Shown here: positions 25,257-35,857 of the stretch, piece by piece
Layout: each line of letters starts with the position of its first letter
Position numbering within the stretch: the stretch's first letter is position 1
Origin: Diadema setosum
Taxonomy: Eukaryota > Echinodermata > Echinoidea > Diadematoida > Diadematidae
Length of the DNA stretch: 64,000 nucleotides
Direction: 5' to 3'
NCBI RefSeq assembly: GCF_964275005.1
Contig: NC_092705.1
Coordinates: 19,434,385 to 19,498,384 of the forward strand
Position numbers and translations under genes: made by a program
The notes under the pieces: model-generated
Database searches by the model: none
What the model was told of the DNA's origin: nothing
The model's input: the letters and a program-made list of their open reading frames with translations, nothing else

Positions 25257-25295
25257 ATTCTTATTCTTATTCTTATTACTACTCTTCTTCTTCTT

Positions 25296-25363
<68 letters not shown>

Positions 25364-25386
25364 CATCATCATCATCATCATCATCC
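25257..25386. repeat. compound trinucleotide array CTT, ATT, ATC
   Basis: The sequence passes in order through TTATTC hexamers, about 14 CTT units, about 15 ATT units and about 8 ATC units. Each change needs one substitution per unit. The poly-Leu, poly-Asn and poly-Lys frames across it are artefacts. Confidence 0.9.
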
Positions 25387-25689
25387 ACAACACTAGCTTT
25401 TCGTAATAATCATTGTCAAAATGAACTGTGTTTGTGATTTTTTGATTCTTTTTTTTTTTTTTTGCACCTGAGACAAAATGACCTACTAGTTGAATATTAC
25501 TAAATACATTTGTTTTTTTTAATTTAAAACCACGAAACAGTTTCGTCCACAGACGAGATTAGAAATTATTGTAAATAATTTTCGTAGGACTTTTTGGAAA
25601 TACCGTAACTGTTGCTAGCGTTGTGGTTGCCAGTTTCATGTCATACTATGCGATCATAATACACGTCTCTAACTAGTATAGCGACTGAA

Positions 25690-25830
25690 TCAAAGATCGT
25701 GCTGTAAGTGAGTGTATAGCATAGAGTATAGAAGCGCACACAGTGCGCTAGGAGGGTCTACTCTCCCGGTTTTGCGTCGTACGCTCATGGGCAGGTTCTG
25801 GCGCCATTTTAGGAAGCAAAGCTAGCAACA
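25690..25830 (-). repeat. promoter-like dispersed repeat, copy 1
   Basis: On the - strand this matches the region upstream of COPS9. Shared blocks are TTCCTAAAATGGC (25802-25815), 'gagtaga' followed by 'ccctc', and 'tagcgcactgtg' followed by 'ttcta'. It ends just before the inverted repeat of the transposon at 25856. The core resembles an ETS (TTCC) plus YY1 (AAAATGGC) composite site. Confidence 0.55.
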
Positions 25831-25984
25831 GCGGGCGTATTTTTACGTGAACCTGAGGCTACGGTCACAACCTCCAAAATCAGCCTGCTCGGCCACCGGT
25901 CGGCGAGTTTTTAGCCAAAACCGGTCGGACAACGACCGGTGACCGACCAGTGACCGACCAGGCGCCACTGGTTTTTAGGGCATC

Positions 25985-26039
25985 GGTCGGTCGCCGCTGA
26001 AGTTTTAACGCGAAGTTAAAATTTCAGCGGCGACCGACC
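25985..26039. repeat. 25-bp-arm hairpin inside element A
   Basis: The left arm 'ggtcggtcgccgctgaag' + 'ttttaac' pairs with the right arm 26015-26039, with one mismatch and a 5-nt loop (gcgaa). It would fold very stably as single-stranded DNA or RNA. Confidence 0.85.
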
Positions 26040-26102
26040 AGTTTTCACTCGCTGCCCAAAATACGCTCGGTGTCCGAGCGGGAACCGCCCAGGCACTGAC
26101 CT

Positions 26103-26275
26103 GATCGAGCGGTCGCTGCCGAGCGATTTAGGGAACAAAAATAATAGCGACAAAAATGACAACAGCACAGATGAAAACCAAGAGAATAGATCGAGCGGTC
26201 GCCGTCGAGCGATTTAGGGACTGAAAAAGTTAAGATAAAAATGACAGAAGCACTGAAGGAAACCAGAGACTAGAT
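26103..26275. repeat. ~90-bp tandem duplication inside element A
   Basis: 'gatcgagcggtcgctgccga' near 26103 and 'gatcgagcggtcgccgtcga' near 26189 each lead into 'gcgatttaggga', an AT-rich segment with 'aaaaatgacanaagcac' and 'gaaaaccaagag' or 'gaaaccagag'. Confidence 0.65.
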
Positions 26276-27729
26276 GGAGAAGATAATCTAGCGCAATGTG
26301 GAAGAAGCAGGGGGAGGGATAAGATGCAAGGAAACCCCACCAACATCTCAGCATCTCAACATCTCGGCAACCAACATGAGGGACATGGAAGTCAGAGGCA
26401 ACCACTTTGGGGCAAAAGAGATGAAAGCTAAAAGTTAGTGTCGATATGTTGACGTAGTTAATTATGGTTTGGTTACCTTACCATTCATTAAAGGCATATT
26501 GATTGAAGAAGAAATGAATAACAAGAGATGGGGAAAATTAAAATATGAAATTAAATTGGAATAGAAAAATACTGTCTAATATAGAAGCAAGCAAGATATA
26601 TTATTTTGGAAAATTCTAATCTATTCTAATCTTTGTTCCATCTTGGGTGTTCCTCACTTTTGTTTTATTTCCTAATTTCTAGTAATTATCTGTGGTATCA
26701 CATAGCCGAGGCTTGTTAGTTGATAATTTAACTCTTAGATCTTTTGCCTCGAGTTTTATCTTAATAAATTAATCAATTAACACATCACAAATCACATAGG
26801 TACATTAATAAACACAGGAAGCTCGTGAGAAATTCCGGCAGAGACCGGCGGGTGGCCGTCGGTACGCCTACGGGTCACCAGTAGATGACCTATCGATCAC
26901 CTGTCGGTCGCTGAGCGATTTCGTAAAAATCGGCCGGTGGCCGGTGGGAGATCGTCCAGTTGCCGATGGGGCATCGCTCGGTGACTGCTCGGACTCTGCG
27001 CATTGCAGATCCCCATATTTCGCCAAAATTTTACTGAAAATCGATCGGTGACCGACGGGAAATCGACAGGGCACTGCTCGGTCATCGCTAGGGTTTTACA
27101 GCCTGCTCAACATCTCCAAATACTGCTGAGCGGTGCCAAAATTTCAGCAGCCGCCGAGCAGGCTACAAATCGGTCGGTCGCCGCTCTTAGTTGTGACCGT
27201 AGCCTTAATGGAGTGGTATCTGCCTTCCTTTCAGTGGTTTCTCCCTTTTATGGTACGTTCCCACTGCCGATCAGATCAACTCGATCAATCCCGATCAAGC
27301 TTTTTTAGCCTGGTCGGGCTGGCTCGGCATTGGTATTCGGGGTCGATCTACCTTGATCGGCATCGCTCCTGCTTCCTTCACGATAATTTTGGACATGTCC
27401 AAAATATTCGAGTAGGAAGCCCGAACACCAACAGCTCGGGTAGTGATCGAGAAGAGATCGTGCTGATCGGGAATCGGTCGTATAGAAATCTAGTGTGATC
27501 GGGACGGATTTTTCCCCGGGCTCAGTTCCCGATCATCTCGAGTTATACTCGAATGCTACACGATTGATTTCAGATCATCTCGATCCAGGATTCATCAGTT
27601 TCATGAATAACTCGACCGCTACACGACCGATACAGGACTGCTATCGATTGATACTCGACTAAACTCGATCATGCTTCGACCGGCACTCGATCAAATACCG
27701 AGCACTTTTTGACAGTGGTTGCAGCAGGT

Positions 27730-29256
27730 GCAGACGTACTTTCTTAGCACTCATTTATTGTTCAGGTATTAAGAAAAAACATATGCAGTCCTTGGTCACG
27801 TTAAAAAGTTAGACGTCGTCAGTTTCTTCATCCACTCCTGGCCCACTGAAGAAAAGAAAAGGGCCACGAAGAGAGGGAAAAGAGAACAAACCCTAAACAG
27901 CAGACATGACAGAATTAGACTCTCCAGACAAAAATACCAGAAGTAAGAAAAGAAACACAACTGAAACTGAGAAAAAAAAAAATCGGTATTCTGGTAATAT
28001 GACTGTAACGTGAAAGAAAATTTTCTAGATTATATACTTTACTTATAAACTGAGAAATGTTTCTTGATTTCTTTTGCTAGCTTGTCTGTTTCAAAGTTGA
28101 AGTTGGTTACGTTGATATAAAATCTATTTCTTACGCTGACGTGTTAAAACAGTAGTTGTAACGTAGATTCATAAATGCTCAGTGACTTAATTTACTTTTA
28201 TTTACGTAGATGTTACACTTTTGCTTCGCTTAATAAGGTTTTTTTTTATTATTGAGAGTTGTATGTACATTGCTTGAAGTACACCTTGATATCGATTGGC
28301 TGGGATGAGTTGACAAAAAAAAAATAAACAACCAAGATTTTCATCATTTTTTGCTAGTGTAAAATGTTATTTTATTTTCATGATAATGTACTCTGTTCCA
28401 TATATCAGCACACTTCATGAATTTAGAAATTAATATGACACATGTATTTTCTTTTACACACTGTTGGGCATATATAATTTATCAATGAATACATATATAT
28501 TTTTCATTCACTTTTTCATTCTTTGATAATGAGAACAATAATGACAGAGATAACACAACTCATTTGGGGTGTAGAACAGTCAATTTTTTTTTTCCAACTC
28601 TATATAATGGTGCATTTATGGGCATATAGGCCTACGTTTCATTTTAGACCAAATTAATTTCAGCCCACCTATATGTCATGCACTTATACGAAGCGTGGCG
28701 GTGTGACATTTCTTTTTTTTTTAATGAGATATCAAACTTAGATTTGCTATTCTTCACATCCAGTGAAAATATCGAATGCATATGAACGAACCTATTATAG
28801 GTATTATACATGGTGTCCCGGCAGACAGAGTGCTACAAAATTGTCTCTTATTTAAAAAGATATGAGCGACTGAATGAAATCGTTACATTATTCAATAGAA
28901 AGAACACCTCAAATTTTATTTGACACAATGATAATCAATCTTCGTGCAGGCGCTTTGATCTCCATGAAAATTTGTGATTTACAAAATCTCTAACTTTCCG
29001 CACTGATATCCTACTTGACTGAGCGATAGTGAAGCCGTAAAAACTGATAACGATTGCATCAAAAAACGGATAAAATGAATGAATACAAAAGAATGCATTT
29101 TTGGTACCTTTTTGAGTGGCTCACAAACAGTAGTGATCAGTCTTTGTCATCGTTTTTTTTTTTTTTTCAGGAAATATGACTACAGAATCGAAACGCCTGC
29201 ACGAGAATTGATGATTGTGCCTGGTTTCAAAATAGGAAGTGTTCTTCTATCAACTA
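27730..29256. other. interior of element B, no gene seen
   Basis: AT-rich DNA without convincing coding frames, containing several poly-A/T runs. Confidence 0.5.
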
Positions 29257-30465
29257 TAGGTTTTCCCGGCCAATTTCGCACTTTATCAATTTGTCAGTCC
29301 AATTCCTAATTGCTGCATTCAATTAGCAAAATATACCAAAGATGACATGTTCGGTATAGTTCAATTTTATGATCTCTTCATTTAAATTCATATTGGAGCA
29401 TTCAAATTACCTTTAGCCTCATTCTATTAAAATAACACTTTTCTATTGAAATTCGTAACACAAGCACCATTTGGTTATTCGTTTAACACTTTTTCTATTG
29501 AAATTCGTAAAACAAGCACCATTTGGTTATTCGTTCATTCAGTTTAGAATGATATAGTCACGTGATCACGGACATGCTGCTCTCGTTCATTCCAAATCAT
29601 TTTTTGGCAATCAATTTAACATCTTTTGCAGTCGATTTGGCACGCATGTTTATGGTTAGCTTCTTTCTTTATTTTCTTAACATAGTTATTGTTTTCCAAG
29701 CGTCATTACATATCATATTTTCGTACTCATTTCAGAGATTTTGGCAACATTTTTTTTTTCTTTAAGGTGCTTGGTGACTCTTCAATTCCGAAGATAGTGC
29801 AACATGTGCATGGCCACAACTTATCTCGCCGTTGTGCGCTTTATTCCTTGTGTCGGCCAGCTGTAGGAAGTCAAGGTTATAATCATCAAATATTCCTATA
29901 ATTCGTTTTCTGTCCCCTTGAGAAATACGTCTGTATCTAACTTGTGCCGTCATGACTGTAAGAAGATGAAGTTAAACTAGAGTATTGGTACATGTAGGCC
30001 TAAAATGTCATGTATGAAAGAAAAGGGGCGTTACAGAACAGCAAAGTTATATAATATGGTCAAAAATACGATACTTTTACTGCTTAACAGTGTGTGGATG
30101 AAACAATAAGTCACGTAGAAATACCCTCTTAAATGTTATCACCTTTTCAAAAAAAGGAATGACATGACTTTAATTTCAATGAACATGTTAGGAATTTGAC
30201 AGCCCATACGCGAAATTGAATGACTGAAATATCCCTTTCGCCAGTGCTGGCGAATCTGAATGACTGAAGAGCACGTGCCAATTTGAATGCCCGTTTTACG
30301 AATTCGAAAGGCACATGTGCAAATCTCATTGATCGGAATGCTAAATTGAACGAACAACTTGCAATTTTGAATGACCAAATGTGCAGTGATGAGGATTTTC
30401 GCTAAATTGAATGAACCTTTCATCAAATGGACTGACAAAAGGGCGAAATTGGCCGGTAAAACCTA
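29257..30465. mobile_element. 1.2-kb TIR transposon nested in element B (element C)
   Basis: The left end 'taggttttcccggccaattt' (29257) and right end (complement 'taggttttaccggccaattt', ending 30465) are near-identical inverted repeats that continue into 'cgc...tttgtcagtcca'. The right half has a run of subterminal 'gaatgac' motifs (CATTCAATTT on the complement) at intervals between 30200 and 30440. No transposase. A target duplication is not obvious. Confidence 0.65.
29434..29535. repeat. 51-bp tandem duplication
   Basis: Two units begin 'aacactttt' and share 'ctattgaaattcgtaa' and 'acaagcaccatttggttatt'. They differ at a couple of positions. The pair lies inside element C. Confidence 0.85.
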
Positions 30466-31007
30466 CACTAAAGATAATCATTTCTGTCGTTCATTCATGC
30501 TTTTGCAATTACAATAATAGTCAGTTTGTAGCACTCTTTTTGGCCACGCCGTATTCAAGCAAAAATACTGAGTTGTCTCATACAACCAAACGAATACTGT
30601 AACCAATTCTTTCTTCACCCGATCACTGTACGAACCTGCCGACCCGTTGCGAGTCATGTAGAGCTGGTCTAGGAAGTCTAGTAGAAATCGAGTATTGACC
30701 GTGTAGCGATCGTGTATTGATTGTGTGTATATCGGGATGTTCGAGTAGAGATCTGTGTGGCTGTCGAGGAGAGATTCTGGAGATGTCGAGAATGGTCGGA
30801 TGCGGATCGTAAAAGATCGAATAGCGGTCGGGAAGGGATCGTGTTGAAGGACGATCGAGCATTTGGTCGGGATTGCTCTGGCAAAAATAGATGATCGGGA
30901 TTGATCTCGCTTGATCGAGTTGATCTGATCGGCAGTGGGAACGGGGTATTAGGGAGGCATACAGGGTAATAGGTGCGTCAACCAAGATTGCTGTCGTGGG
31001 AACGAAG

Positions 31008-31605
31008 GTAATCTTGAAATGGAAAGAAAAAAATACTAGCAAATGGAATGACTACAGTGATTAGAACGAGTCAACTTTGTTTCATGCATCCTTATTACTG
31101 CAACGAAGCATTTTGTCACACTCGTCTTATCATGTATAATAGATTTCAATACAAATTTCCTATGCATACAATCAATGCTTGTCTATGTTACGCGGTGATC
31201 CTGTTAACGGTTATAGTCGTTCGCATTGACCTCATAGACAGTTTTTTCTCCACAGATTTAATGCTTTGTTGAGATAAACGTCAGCAATGAGTAACGTTAA
31301 GTCTTTTTTTCGTATTGCAAACGAAATTTTGAAATGCAAGGAAAAATACTAACAAAGGAATAACTACAATGATTAGAACGAGTCAACTTTGTTACATGCA
31401 TTTTGGTTACAAGAAAGAAATTAGTCATAAAATTTCGTCTTGTCACGTATAATAGATATCAATACAGATATCTTCTTATGCTACAATCAATGCTTGGCTA
31501 TATTAAGTGGTAATATACATGTACTTCTCAACGGTGATAGTCGTCTGCATTGACCACCAAGACAGTTTTTTTCTACGAGATAAACGTTAGCAGTGACTAA
31601 CGTTG
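31008..31605. repeat. diverged ~300-bp tandem duplication
   Basis: 'actacagtgattagaacgag' + 'tcaactttgtttcatgca' (near 31050) recurs as 'actacaatgattagaacgag' + 'tcaactttgttacatgca' (near 31364). Parallel matches continue through 'gtataatagat', 'caatcaatgctt', 'gacagttttttt' and 'gagataaacgt'. No coding seen. Confidence 0.7.
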
Positions 31606-31956
31606 TGTGTGTGGGTTTTTGTGGGTTTTTTTTTTTGCATTGCTCTAGTGCGTATGCTTGCTCAGCGTGTCTATACAGTTTCTCTGACTCCACTACCATT
31701 ATCGTGCTTAATTGACATTGCTTTCCGTCAGTGTACAAGCTAAAAGATGCTGTTTTAGTTATTTGTTAAAAAAAAAAATAAAACAGGAAGAAACTTCATT
31801 GATGTCGTTTTATGGGCATAACTAATCGTACTGCGAGTTTTGTGTAGGATTATGTAGGCCCATAGTGCTGAACACATCACTGCAGTCCGCATTTTGTTCA
31901 TTGATTTATAGTTCAGCCCAAACTGGTGGCTGAGAGCAGACAACCGTGTCTTCTCT

Positions 31957-32802
31957 ATGACGAGATTCTTGTCTAGTTCCTTTTTCCACTCCATTACTTG
32001 TGACCTTGACTTAGGTCCATGTTTCGTATCAGACATATATGTACATTTTTTCTTTTGTTTTTGTCTTGTCTTTCTGTTTCCGGGATCTTTCCCGTGGAGT
32101 TTCGTTTGTACTGTATGTTTTTCTTGTGGAAAATTTATCAGCAGTTTCCGTTCACACAAAACACTAGCTGTATACGAGTACTCAAATAGCACTTTTTTAC
32201 TTCTGATAGAATTAAGAAATCTCTTGTCTTTCACCTGGTTTACTAGAAGAACATTCTTGTGTACCACGCTCCAGAAGCATTTCTTATATTCTTTATTGAT
32301 AAGATTCCTCTTACATATGCATTTGTTTGAATTAATGCATGACTCACCCGTTTTCGTAACGGCAATTTGCATTTTTGGCGTCAGTTTGTTGCTTGGTATC
32401 GCAATCTACCAACTGGCATTTCTCGCTGTTTACGTTTTACACCAGCTTGTCTTAAATGTCTCTTCCTATAATGGCAATGTCAGGTATTTTCTGCTTCCTT
32501 GTGAAATGTTTATATGCTACTTGGCAACGAAATCTCCCCATTGTTATTCACACGGTGTTTCCGATTCTGGCAAAGTATGTCAAAGTGTCTCTTTGTTTAG
32601 TACTAATGTCATGCTTTTCTCGTATTTGCAGTGTCAATATGTTACGCGATGTACATTGGAACCTCCCAACAGGTGTTATTTTCGTATGTCACATGTTTGG
32701 GATCCATGCCTCGTTTGTTTCTCCGTCCCGCAAGAAAGTGGTAGTTTCTTTGCTGTCAACTTGCCCTCCCCCACTAGTTGTAATCTAACTCACAATGGCT
32801 AA
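31957..32802 (+). CDS. open frame upstream of the retrotransposon polymerase (ORF1 position)
   Basis: A 281-codon frame sits where ORF1 of a two-ORF non-LTR element would be, and overlaps the polymerase start by 8 nt (ATGGCTAA contains both the start and this frame's stop). The protein is rich in Cys, Phe and Leu. It shows no CCHC zinc knuckle, RRM, PHD or esterase motif that I can see. It may simply be an open 5' UTR. Its position and the stop/start overlap support a role; its composition does not. Confidence 0.25.
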   Translation: MTRFLSSSFFHSITCDLDLGPCFVSDIYVHFFFCFCLVFLFPGSFPWSFVCTVCFSCGKFISSFRSHKTLAVYEYSNSTFLLLIELRNLLSFTWFTRRTFLCTTLQKHFLYSLLIRFLLHMHLFELMHDSPVFVTAICIFGVSLLLGIAIYQLAFLAVYVLHQLVLNVSSYNGNVRYFLLPCEMFICYLATKSPHCYSHGVSDSGKVCQSVSLFSTNVMLFSYLQCQYVTRCTLEPPNRCYFRMSHVWDPCLVCFSVPQESGSFFAVNLPSPTSCNLTHNG

Positions 32803-35800
32803 TGACGTTAATATAAACTCCTCATTTAGGACCGAGATTTCAGATTGTACTGACAACCCTGGCTTTTTACGGTCAATTTATACGGCCACACCTGAGTTGC
32901 AATTTGATTTTGATCCCAATGATCGGTTAGTTTACAACATCACTACTAATTATCACTCTGTGAATGAAATGATTGAACAAATGCAAAAGACTTCCACAAG
33001 TGAACTTCTTCTTTTGCATTACAATATCAGAAGTCTTAATAAAAAGATTGATCAGCTGCAAATATTTTTAAACCAAGTGAAATCTGATTGTTCTGTTATT
33101 GGTATCTCAGAAACTTGGATAAACAATTTGCCGTCCTCGTTTTTTTCTATTCCTGGGTATACATTTCATTCGAATAATAGGCTTGATAGGAAAGGGGGTG
33201 GTGTAGGATTTTTTGTTACAAACAATTTGAAAGTTAAAATATTGAAAGATTTGAATATAATGTGTGATAGTTTGGAATGTATTTTTATTGAAATCGAATT
33301 ATCAAAACAAAAGAATATTGTAGTTGGTGAAGTATATAAGCCACCGTCTTCCAATTTCCGGGACTTTCTTGATGCTTTTTCTGATTTGTTGCTAACGCCT
33401 TCCCTATACCAAAAAAATATTTTCATTATGGGAGATTTTAATTTGAATTTGCTTCACTACAGTGAAAATGTTCACTGCCAAGAATTTTTAGATCTGATGT
33501 TATCCAAATACCTTATACCGTTAATAAGAAAACCTACCCGTGTGACTGACACATCATCCACGTTGATAGACAATATTTTTTGTAACAATATTTCATCAGT
33601 ATTATCTGGTGTCATAGTATCCGACATATCTGATCATTTCCCGATATACGCAAAGGTTCCTCTCGCGAAAAGTTGTTGTCTTAAGTCTCAAGGATTTACT
33701 TTTCGAGATTTTTCTGAAGGAAACATCGATAGACTCAGGGAGAGATTGTTGATTGCTAACTGGGATGAAGTCTTTGGTATTGATAATGATGTAGAAACTG
33801 CATTTAATATTTTTTTGGATAAATTTTCACTGCTTTATGACGAAATTATTCCTTTACGACAATCCACCCGTTTTACCAATAAAAAAGCACCAAGAATGCC
33901 TTGGATCACCAAATCCCTCCTTAAGTCTATCAATCATAAGAACAATTTATTTTGTAAATATAAGAGGAATCCAAATGATAAAACGAAAGGTAAATATGCT
34001 CGTTATCGTAATATTCTTACAACTACTTTGAGACTTGCTAAGAGGAGTTATTTCACAAGGCAGTTTGACCTTTACAAAAACGATACCAAGAGCACGTGGA
34101 AGGTGATTAATAAAGTTCTCAGAGTTAAAGATAAACCAGAACAAGTCAAGGAAATATCCCAGCATGGTATTTTGATCCAAAATCCGATACATGTTGCTAA
34201 TGCGTTTAATGATTTTTTTGTTGATTTAGGCCCCAATCTTGCTAGTAATATCCCAGTAACAGATAAAGAATTTCATTATTTCTTATCTGATCCAAATCCT
34301 CAATCTATGTTTTTTACTCCCATCCAAGAATACGAGGTGAGGGATGTAGTTCTTAAGTTAAAAGCAAAAAAGGGTGCTGGACATGATGGTATTACGAATT
34401 TTTTACTGAAAAATATTATATCCGCAATATTGTCTCCTTTAACATATATATTGAATTTGTCCCTTGCTACTGGCGTAGTGCCTAGTCAAATGAAACTTGC
34501 CAAAGTTGTTCCGGTTTATAAAAAAGGTAATAAACAAGATGTAAGTAATTATCGTCCTATTTCTCTTTTGACGGCGATTTCTAAGATTCTTGAATATTTG
34601 ATATATTCTCGTGTAATTAAATTCTTAAATGAATGTAATATCTTTTGTGAGTCTCAATTTGGATTTAGGAAAAAACACTCTACTACTCACGCTGTGCTTG
34701 CTTTTATAGATAAAGTAGCCCACGCTATAGACGACTCATCTCATACTGTTGGTATATTCCTGGACCTGTCCAATGCCTTTGACACTATCGATCATGGTAT
34801 TTTGTTATATAAACTCTCACATTATGGGATACGTGGAAAGGCCTTGGACTGGTTCAGGAGCTATTTAACTAACAGGAAACAGTTTGTAAATATCAACGGA
34901 TTTAGTTCCAGTCTAAAAACGTTATCTTGCGGGGTCCCTCAAGGATCCCTTTTAGGCCCACTTTTGTTTATTCTTTATATAAATGACTTTAGAAATTCAT
35001 CAAATGTTTTATCTTTTCTCCTTTTTGCCGATGATTCTAATATTTTCTTTTCACATCGAGATCCAACAACTCTTTTAGAAGTAGTGAACAGAGAATTAAT
35101 GTCGGTTCAAATGTGGATTCAAGCTAATAAGTTATCTCTTAATGTAAACAAAACTGTTTATATGTTATTTAGTAACTCCGTTACGCATTTGCCTGGCGAC
35201 ATAAAAATGAATAATGATTGTTTGACTCAAGTTGAATCGTCCAAATTTTTAGGTCTTTATATTGACCATGAATTAACATGGAAACATCATATAGATTATT
35301 TGTCTAAGATGCTTTCGAGAAATACTGGGATCTTAAATAAGCTAAAACATTTTTTTCCCAAGTATATTTTAAAAAATTTATATTCAACGCTTGTTTTACC
35401 CTATCTCAGTTACGGTATACTTGCCTGGGGCAACTGTGCCAAATTACACATTGATAAAATTTTCAAACTACAAAAACGGGCTATTCGTTCAGTTAATCTA
35501 GCCGATTTTTATTGTCACACGAATCATTTTTTCTTTGAAAACAGACTCCTTAAGGTTGCTGACTTGTTTTTATATAACTTAGGCACATTTATGTTTCAGT
35601 TATCAGCCAACGGCTTGCCTGACATATTTACCCACATGTTTCAGAAAAACTATGCCGTCCATGCTTACCCGACAAGACAAAGAGATTCATTTCACCTTCC
35701 ACGTACTCGTACACTCCTTGCTCAAAAAACAATTGTTTTTACCGGACCTAAATTCTGGAATGATCTTCCCACCGATTTAATCAATTGCTCTAGTATGTTT

Positions 35801-35857
35801 ATATTCAAACAAAAATTGAAATCAAAGTTAATAAATGAATATAATCAGTCTGATTAG
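32795..35857 (+). CDS. non-LTR retrotransposon endonuclease/reverse transcriptase, intact
   Basis: A protein of 1020 residues that nicks target DNA and reverse-transcribes its own RNA at the nick. The N-terminal apurinic-type endonuclease (about 70-290) keeps its active-site signatures: HYNIRS (Asn77), ISETW (Glu106), VYKPP (Tyr181), MGDFN (213-216) and SDH (279-281). The reverse transcriptase follows, with 'SNYRPISLLTAISK', LDLSNAFDTIDH (Asp657), CGVPQGS (about 712) and FADDSN (Asp746, Asp747). The C-terminus carries the 'TGPKFWNDLP' region usual in this group, and there is no RNase H. The start is the ATG that follows the upstream frame; an ATG further in would cut little. There are no stops or frameshifts, so the copy is young and possibly active. 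Clade within CR1/L2/jockey is not resolved by eye. Confidence 0.92.
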   Translation: MANDVNINSSFRTEISDCTDNPGFLRSIYTATPELQFDFDPNDRLVYNITTNYHSVNEMIEQMQKTSTSELLLLHYNIRSLNKKIDQLQIFLNQVKSDCSVIGISETWINNLPSSFFSIPGYTFHSNNRLDRKGGGVGFFVTNNLKVKILKDLNIMCDSLECIFIEIELSKQKNIVVGEVYKPPSSNFRDFLDAFSDLLLTPSLYQKNIFIMGDFNLNLLHYSENVHCQEFLDLMLSKYLIPLIRKPTRVTDTSSTLIDNIFCNNISSVLSGVIVSDISDHFPIYAKVPLAKSCCLKSQGFTFRDFSEGNIDRLRERLLIANWDEVFGIDNDVETAFNIFLDKFSLLYDEIIPLRQSTRFTNKKAPRMPWITKSLLKSINHKNNLFCKYKRNPNDKTKGKYARYRNILTTTLRLAKRSYFTRQFDLYKNDTKSTWKVINKVLRVKDKPEQVKEISQHGILIQNPIHVANAFNDFFVDLGPNLASNIPVTDKEFHYFLSDPNPQSMFFTPIQEYEVRDVVLKLKAKKGAGHDGITNFLLKNIISAILSPLTYILNLSLATGVVPSQMKLAKVVPVYKKGNKQDVSNYRPISLLTAISKILEYLIYSRVIKFLNECNIFCESQFGFRKKHSTTHAVLAFIDKVAHAIDDSSHTVGIFLDLSNAFDTIDHGILLYKLSHYGIRGKALDWFRSYLTNRKQFVNINGFSSSLKTLSCGVPQGSLLGPLLFILYINDFRNSSNVLSFLLFADDSNIFFSHRDPTTLLEVVNRELMSVQMWIQANKLSLNVNKTVYMLFSNSVTHLPGDIKMNNDCLTQVESSKFLGLYIDHELTWKHHIDYLSKMLSRNTGILNKLKHFFPKYILKNLYSTLVLPYLSYGILAWGNCAKLHIDKIFKLQKRAIRSVNLADFYCHTNHFFFENRLLKVADLFLYNLGTFMFQLSANGLPDIFTHMFQKNYAVHAYPTRQRDSFHLPRTRTLLAQKTIVFTGPKFWNDLPTDLINCSSMFIFKQKLKSKLINEYNQSD

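Larger units (their letters stand above)
25856..27205. mobile_element. 1.35-kb TIR transposon with CGGTCG subterminal repeats (element A)
   Basis: The perfect 16-bp terminal inverted repeat AGGCTACGGTCACAAC begins at 25856, and its complement ends at 27205. Both ends are packed with 'cggtcggtcgcc' and 'gaccggtgaccg' motifs over about 250-400 bp, while the centre is AT-rich and unrelated. No transposase frame is present, so it is non-autonomous. Dense subterminal repeats usually serve as transposase binding sites. No exact target duplication was found. The superfamily is unassigned. Confidence 0.75.
27256..30943. mobile_element. 3.7-kb TIR transposon with GATCG subterminal repeats (element B)
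   Basis: A perfect 33-bp terminal inverted repeat starts CGTTCCCACTGCCGATCAGA at 27256-27288 and is mirrored at 30911-30943. Inside each end, several hundred bases are dominated by 'actcgatc' and 'gatcggg' type motifs (to about 27715 on the left, from about 30640 on the right). The interior has no transposase. It holds a second complete TIR element at 29257-30465. B lies only 50 bp from element A. Superfamily unknown; presumably mobilised in trans. Confidence 0.75.

Noticed and set aside
25184..25437. Poly-Leu, poly-Asn/Lys and Asp-rich frames on both strands
   Set aside because: All derive from the CTT/ATT/ATC array.
26868..27498. Arg/Ser-rich frames in the CGGTCG region
   Set aside because: They are translations of subterminal transposon repeats.
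31755..32372. 205-codon minus-strand frame upstream of retroelement 1
   Set aside because: Antisense to the retroelement leader; Lys/Ser/Thr-rich with no motif. The plus-strand context explains the region better.
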